Positions 60,502-64,000 of a DNA stretch of 64,000 bases are shown here, piece by piece; positions within the stretch are counted from its first letter, which is position 1; the number at the start of each line of letters is the position of its first letter. Below the pieces are notes generated by a model. The model searched no databases. It was not told where the DNA came from and saw nothing but the letters and a program-made list of their open reading frames with translations. The translations under genes and the position numbers were made by a program. Source of the DNA: JBCCGI01 sp039029355 (GTDB lineage: Bacteria; Planctomycetota; UBA1135; GCA-002686595); assembly GCA_039029355.1 (NCBI GenBank), contig JBCCGI010000031.1, positions 25,001-89,000 of the forward strand, read 5' to 3'.

Positions 60502-62849
60502 AGGTCCGCAACCTCTCGCTGAAGATCAAGCTCACGCTGATCCTCACCGTGACCGCCTTCGCCGGCCTGCTGGTGTCGGGTGCGACGCTCGGCGTGTTCA
60601 ACTGGCTCGACGCGCGGAGCGCGCTGCTCAACAACGCCGGCGTCCAGGCGGAGGTGATCGGCGGCAACTGCGCCGCGGCGCTCATGTTCCAGGACCAGGA
60701 CACCGCGAGCGAAGTCCTGGGCGTGCTGGAGAGCGACCCGAACGTGCTCAACGCCGCGGTCTACAACGCGGCCGGCGAGCTGCTCGCTGTCTACGCGACG
60801 CGCAAGGGCCGGCGCCTGCCCGTGCCGGATCCGCGCCCCGACGGCGCGGCGTACGGCGAGCACGGACTCGAGGTCTTCCGCTCGGTCGAGGTCAACGGGA
60901 ACGCCGTCGGCTCGGTGTCCATCCGGGTCGACACGGCGGTGCTCGCGGCGCAGATGCGCCGCTACACGATGCTGGTGGCGGCCGTGCTGATGCTGACGGC
61001 CGGCGTGACCGTGTTGGTGGCGCGCCGTCTGCTCGGCGTGGTGTCGAGCCCGATCCTCAAGCTCGCCAGCGTGGCCGACCGGGTCTCGAAGGAAGGCGAC
61101 TATTCCCTGCGCGCGCCCAAGAGCAGCGACGACGAGATCGGCGCGCTGATCGACACCTTCAACGGCATGTTGGCGCAGATCCAGAGCCGCGACGACGCGC
61201 TCTACGCGGCGATGGAGCGCGCCGAGGACGCGGCGGTCGCCAAGTCGCAGTTCCTCGCGATGATGAGCCACGAGATCCGCACGCCGATCAACGGCGTGCT
61301 GGGGATGAACTCGCTGCTGCTCGAGACCGACCTCGACCGCGAGCAGACCGAGTTCGCCGAGACGGTCCAGTCGTCTGCTAGGGCGCTGCTCGACATCATC
61401 AACGACATCCTGGACTTCTCGAAGATCGAGGCGAACAAGCTCGAGCTGGAGGAGATCCCGTGCGACCTCCGCGAGCTGGTCGAGAGCGCGGTCGACATGG
61501 TCAGCCAGCCCGCCGACGACAAGGGCATCGAGGTCCACTGCCTCGTCGAGCAGGACGTGCCGCGCAACGTGCGCTGCGATCCGGGGCGCGTCCGGCAGGT
61601 GTTGCTCAACCTGATCGGCAACGCGGTCAAGTTCACGGCCGAGGGGTTCTGCTCGGTGCACGTCGAGCAGCTGTCGCTCGGCGACGCGAGCGCCGTGCTG
61701 CGCTTCAGCGTCGCCGACACGGGCATCGGCATCCCCGCGGCGCGGCGCGACCGGCTGTTCGAGTCGTTCTCGCAGGTCGACGCCTCGATGTCGCGCACGC
61801 ACGGAGGGACCGGCCTGGGGCTCGCGATCAGCAAGCTCCTCGTCGAGCGCATGGGCGGCGACATCGAGTTCACCAGCGAGGAGGGCGTGGGCTCGACCTT
61901 CCGCTTCCAGATCCCGGTGCGCCTCGGCGTGAGCGATCCGGCGCAGCCTTGGGAGGAGCTGTCGGGCCGGCACGTGCTGGTCGCCTCGGAGAACGCCGAG
62001 CGTCGCAGCGTGCTCACGCGCACGCTGGAAGGCTGGGGCTGTGAGGTGCGCAGCGTGTCGTCGCTCGGCGCGGCGCTTCGCGCGCGCGAGGAGGCCGCGG
62101 TCGAGATCCTGGTGACGAGCCACGAGCTCCTCACCAGCTATGCGTCGGCCTCGGTGCGCAAGCTCCTGGCCGACGACGGCGGCGTGCCGATCCCCGCGGT
62201 CGTGCTGGCGCGGATCAGCCAGCTGGCCCTCGCGCGGAGCAGCGCGGAGGCTTGGAACGAGCATTCGGTCGAGTGGATCTCGCGCCCGGTCAAGCCGTCG
62301 CACCTCGAGCGCGCCCTGCTCGCCGTGAAGGACGCGCGTGACCGTGCCGCCGGGCCGGCGCCGCCCAGGAAGCGACCCCCCGAGCCGAAGGACGAGCCGG
62401 CGCGGCGCGTCGGGAGCGTGCTCGTGGTGGAGGACAACCGCGTCAACCAGCTCTTCCTATCGCAGGTGCTGGTGAAGCTGGGCTACGAGGTGAGCGTGGC
62501 CAACGACGGCGAGGAAGCGCTCGAGATCACCGGGCAACAGGAGTTCCACGTCGTGCTGATGGACGTGGCGATGCCGCGGCTCGACGGCCTCGAAGCGACG
62601 CGTCGGATCCGCGCGCGCGAGGCGGACTCGGGCCGGCGCATGCCGATCGTCGGCGTGTCGGCCAACTCGAGCGTCGAGGACCGGCGGCTCGCGGCCGAGG
62701 CGGGCATGGACGACTACGTCGGCAAGCCGATCGACCTGGCGGACCTCAAGGTGGCGCTGGAGCACTGGGTCGGCGGCGGGAGCGAGTCGCGACGCTTCGC
62801 GGTCTCGGCGTCCCAGGTCAACCGCACCCGACCCGACTCGGCGGCCTAG
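60498..62849 (+). CDS. CHASE8-HAMP hybrid histidine kinase
   Basis: 783 residues, ATG overlapping the YfiR-like stop (ATGA). TM1 ~10-35; CHASE8-like sensor ~40-150 (NCAAALMFQDQDTASEVLGVL, PNVLNAAVYNAAGELLAVY); TM2 ~157-175; HAMP ~178-232. HisKA has His258 (MMSHEIRTPINGVLGM), and the ATPase domain has NLIGNAVKFT, DTGIGIP and GTGLGLAI. A degenerate receiver at ~485-600 has lost its Asp, and a full receiver carries Asp689 (VVLMDVAMPRLDG) and Lys in VGKPID. It should be controlled from the periplasm by the YfiR-like partner. Phosphotransfer target is not in the window. Confidence 0.93.
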   Translation: MKVRNLSLKIKLTLILTVTAFAGLLVSGATLGVFNWLDARSALLNNAGVQAEVIGGNCAAALMFQDQDTASEVLGVLESDPNVLNAAVYNAAGELLAVYATRKGRRLPVPDPRPDGAAYGEHGLEVFRSVEVNGNAVGSVSIRVDTAVLAAQMRRYTMLVAAVLMLTAGVTVLVARRLLGVVSSPILKLASVADRVSKEGDYSLRAPKSSDDEIGALIDTFNGMLAQIQSRDDALYAAMERAEDAAVAKSQFLAMMSHEIRTPINGVLGMNSLLLETDLDREQTEFAETVQSSARALLDIINDILDFSKIEANKLELEEIPCDLRELVESAVDMVSQPADDKGIEVHCLVEQDVPRNVRCDPGRVRQVLLNLIGNAVKFTAEGFCSVHVEQLSLGDASAVLRFSVADTGIGIPAARRDRLFESFSQVDASMSRTHGGTGLGLAISKLLVERMGGDIEFTSEEGVGSTFRFQIPVRLGVSDPAQPWEELSGRHVLVASENAERRSVLTRTLEGWGCEVRSVSSLGAALRAREEAAVEILVTSHELLTSYASASVRKLLADDGGVPIPAVVLARISQLALARSSAEAWNEHSVEWISRPVKPSHLERALLAVKDARDRAAGPAPPRKRPPEPKDEPARRVGSVLVVEDNRVNQLFLSQVLVKLGYEVSVANDGEEALEITGQQEFHVVLMDVAMPRLDGLEATRRIRAREADSGRRMPIVGVSANSSVEDRRLAAEAGMDDYVGKPIDLADLKVALEHWVGGGSESRRFAVSASQVNRTRPDSAA

Positions 62850-63028
62850 CCGGCGCGCCCCGCGCCAGCGACCGTTGGCGGGGAGTTCTGTCGGTTCTGA
62901 TAGATCCGTCGCGCGCGGCGACCGCGCTCGGCTCGCGGCCGGTAGCAGGATCGGTTACAACCAGGGCCCCATCCTCCGTACCCGCAAGCGCGAGACGCCG
63001 GGAGTCCGGCGCGAAAGGGAGTGAGCAG

Positions 63029-64000
63029 ATGATCAGGCGATCCATTCGGACCCTTGGCCTTACGGCGGTGCTGGTCGCGTGCGGCGCGGCGGCAGCGAGC
63101 GCCGAGGCCGAGCCGGCGACCGTGCAGGCGCGCGGCGCGGGCCAGGGCGACGCCTCGAAGGAGGATGCACGTCCCGCCGGCGGTGCCGGCCAGGGCGTCC
63201 AGAAAAGCGGGGGCCGCGAGAGCGCGGGCCGTGAGAGCAGCGGCCGTGAAAGCGCGGGCCGCGAAAGCGCGGGCCGCGGCAAGGGCGGCGGCGGAGGCCG
63301 CGGCGCCACCCAGCAGGGCGGCAACGCCAGCGGGGCGGCCCGCGGAGGCCCCCAGCGCAAGGACGGCGCCGGCGCCCAGCGCGGCGGTGCGGACCAGGCC
63401 GGCGGTGCGGGCAAGCCCTCGGGCAAGGGCCCCGGCGGACGGCCGCCCGGCCGCGCCGGCGAGGCCGGCGGTCAGGCCGGCACCCAGGGTGCCAACCGCG
63501 GCGACGCGGGCAGCGTGCCCCCGACGCGGCGCGATCCGAACACCGGCCGCGCGCTACCGTCCGGCCAGGGCGGGGGCCAGGGCAACCAGCGCGGGGGAGG
63601 CGGCGCCGCCGGCGGCGACCGCAAGCTCAGCACCGCGGAGATCAAGCAGTTCATGCAGCGCCTCGGCCGCGAGGAGAAGCTGCACATGGAGACCAAGGCC
63701 AAGATCGCGCGCCTGAAGGAGCTCGCGACCAAGGCCGGGAACCAGGACCGCGTGCGCGAGCTCGAGACGCTGGCCAAGCGCGAGGTCGCGCGGCACGAGC
63801 GCGAGCTCGACAAGATGCAGCGCTACGTCGGGCCGGCCAACTTCGCCCTCGGCGTGCAGAAGTTCAAGGAAGCGGCCCAACGCCGTCGCTCGGGCGAGCG
63901 CGCCAAGCCGGCGCGCGACGGCGGCGACGCGGCCGGCGGCGCCGAGCGACCCGCGGGCGGGCGCCCGGCGGGTGAGCGCCCGGCCGGAGAGCAGCGCAGC
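63029..64000 (+). CDS. secreted low-complexity protein with GRES repeats and helical core (3' truncated)
   Basis: The ORF starts at ATG 63029 (GGGAG 7 nt upstream) and is open to the end of the window (324 codons). Signal peptide TLGLTAVLVACGAAAASAEA; then a long Gly/Arg/Gln/Ala-rich part with four units of GRES(A/S), and a predicted helix at ~215-285 (STAEIKQFMQRLGREEKLH, KAKIARLKELATKAG, LAKREVARHERELDKMQ). The distal part is again Gly/Arg-rich. The positive, flexible composition suggests binding to an acidic polymer. I do not recognise the family. The gap 62850-63028 before it shows no other gene. Confidence 0.7.
   Translation, partial: MIRRSIRTLGLTAVLVACGAAAASAEAEPATVQARGAGQGDASKEDARPAGGAGQGVQKSGGRESAGRESSGRESAGRESAGRGKGGGGGRGATQQGGNASGAARGGPQRKDGAGAQRGGADQAGGAGKPSGKGPGGRPPGRAGEAGGQAGTQGANRGDAGSVPPTRRDPNTGRALPSGQGGGQGNQRGGGGAAGGDRKLSTAEIKQFMQRLGREEKLHMETKAKIARLKELATKAGNQDRVRELETLAKREVARHERELDKMQRYVGPANFALGVQKFKEAAQRRRSGERAKPARDGGDAAGGAERPAGGRPAGERPAGEQRS

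Noticed and set aside
60051..62303. Long minus-strand open frame opposite the YfiR-like and kinase genes
   Set aside because: Shadow of two well-recognised plus-strand genes; composition is Arg/Ala/His-rich without motifs.
63200..63290. Tandem DNA repeat or CRISPR-like array
   Set aside because: The repeat is at codon level (GRES units) within an open reading frame; units are 15 nt and vary in third positions, with no spacers.

Overview
The window is very GC-rich, densely coded bacterial chromosome. Several traits point to Planctomycetota: two giant ECF sigma factors fused through a membrane segment to carboxypeptidase-regulatory-like repeats; sulfatase-fold lipoproteins; secreted proteins sharing a C-terminal module of the kind seen in deep-branching planctomycetes; degenerate signalling domains; and kdsB next to pyrG together with an OM receptor (Gram-negative envelope). 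The phylum is an inference from protein style, since no rRNA is present. I see no prophage, insertion sequence or CRISPR array. One tRNA (Thr, anticodon CGT) is present.

Layout. 1-3510 (+): the end of a glutaryl-CoA dehydrogenase-like gene, a small ORF and the first giant ECF sigma. 3511-3687: a long imperfect palindrome between convergent genes. 3688-13384 (-): an FGly-type sulfatase, a MamK-like actin with a degenerate-GGDEF coiled-coil neighbour, DUF1844, pyrG, kdsB, a lipoprotein and a GT-C membrane glycosyltransferase. 13624-22228: LysM protein, secreted Cys-rich protein, NtrC-type regulator (-), anmK, secreted TPR/HEAT protein, tRNA-Thr, and a protein with a sigma-region-4-like end. 22245-27648 (-): MshEN-domain protein, universal stress protein, hybrid kinase, sulfatase-fold lipoprotein. 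27763-29629 (+): small Cys protein, a selenocysteine peroxiredoxin, a BtpA-family protein and a possible 28-aa membrane peptide, followed by a second long palindrome.

29791-37596 (-) is a tightly coupled five-gene operon: GabT-like aminotransferase, nitrilase-family amidase, Orn/Lys/Arg-type decarboxylase, ATP-grasp ligase with a Lys/Pro/Ala-rich tail, and a C45/Ntn acyltransferase-hydrolase. A PutP-like symporter diverges from it. I recognise every family but no described pathway that uses all five; it is the best candidate here for an undescribed system, probably amine or amide metabolite chemistry.

39269-48280: a pseudo-hydrolase with an OmpR/HK pair and a small secreted peptide, a secreted protein, an SDR and a PHP-domain protein. 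48358-51585: acyl-CoA synthetase, an FAD reductase gene broken by an amber codon, and a second selenoprotein (thioredoxin fold, UGNC motif). 51680-64000 (+): the second giant ECF sigma, the intact paralogue of the pseudo-hydrolase, a secreted protein with a strong terminator, a TonB-receptor/YfiR/CHASE8-kinase operon and a 3'-truncated secreted helical protein.

The two in-frame TGA codons, each aligned to a catalytic Cys and each followed by a bacterial SECIS-like hairpin, indicate that this organism makes selenoproteins. The Sec machinery (selA/selB/selC/selD) is not in the window.
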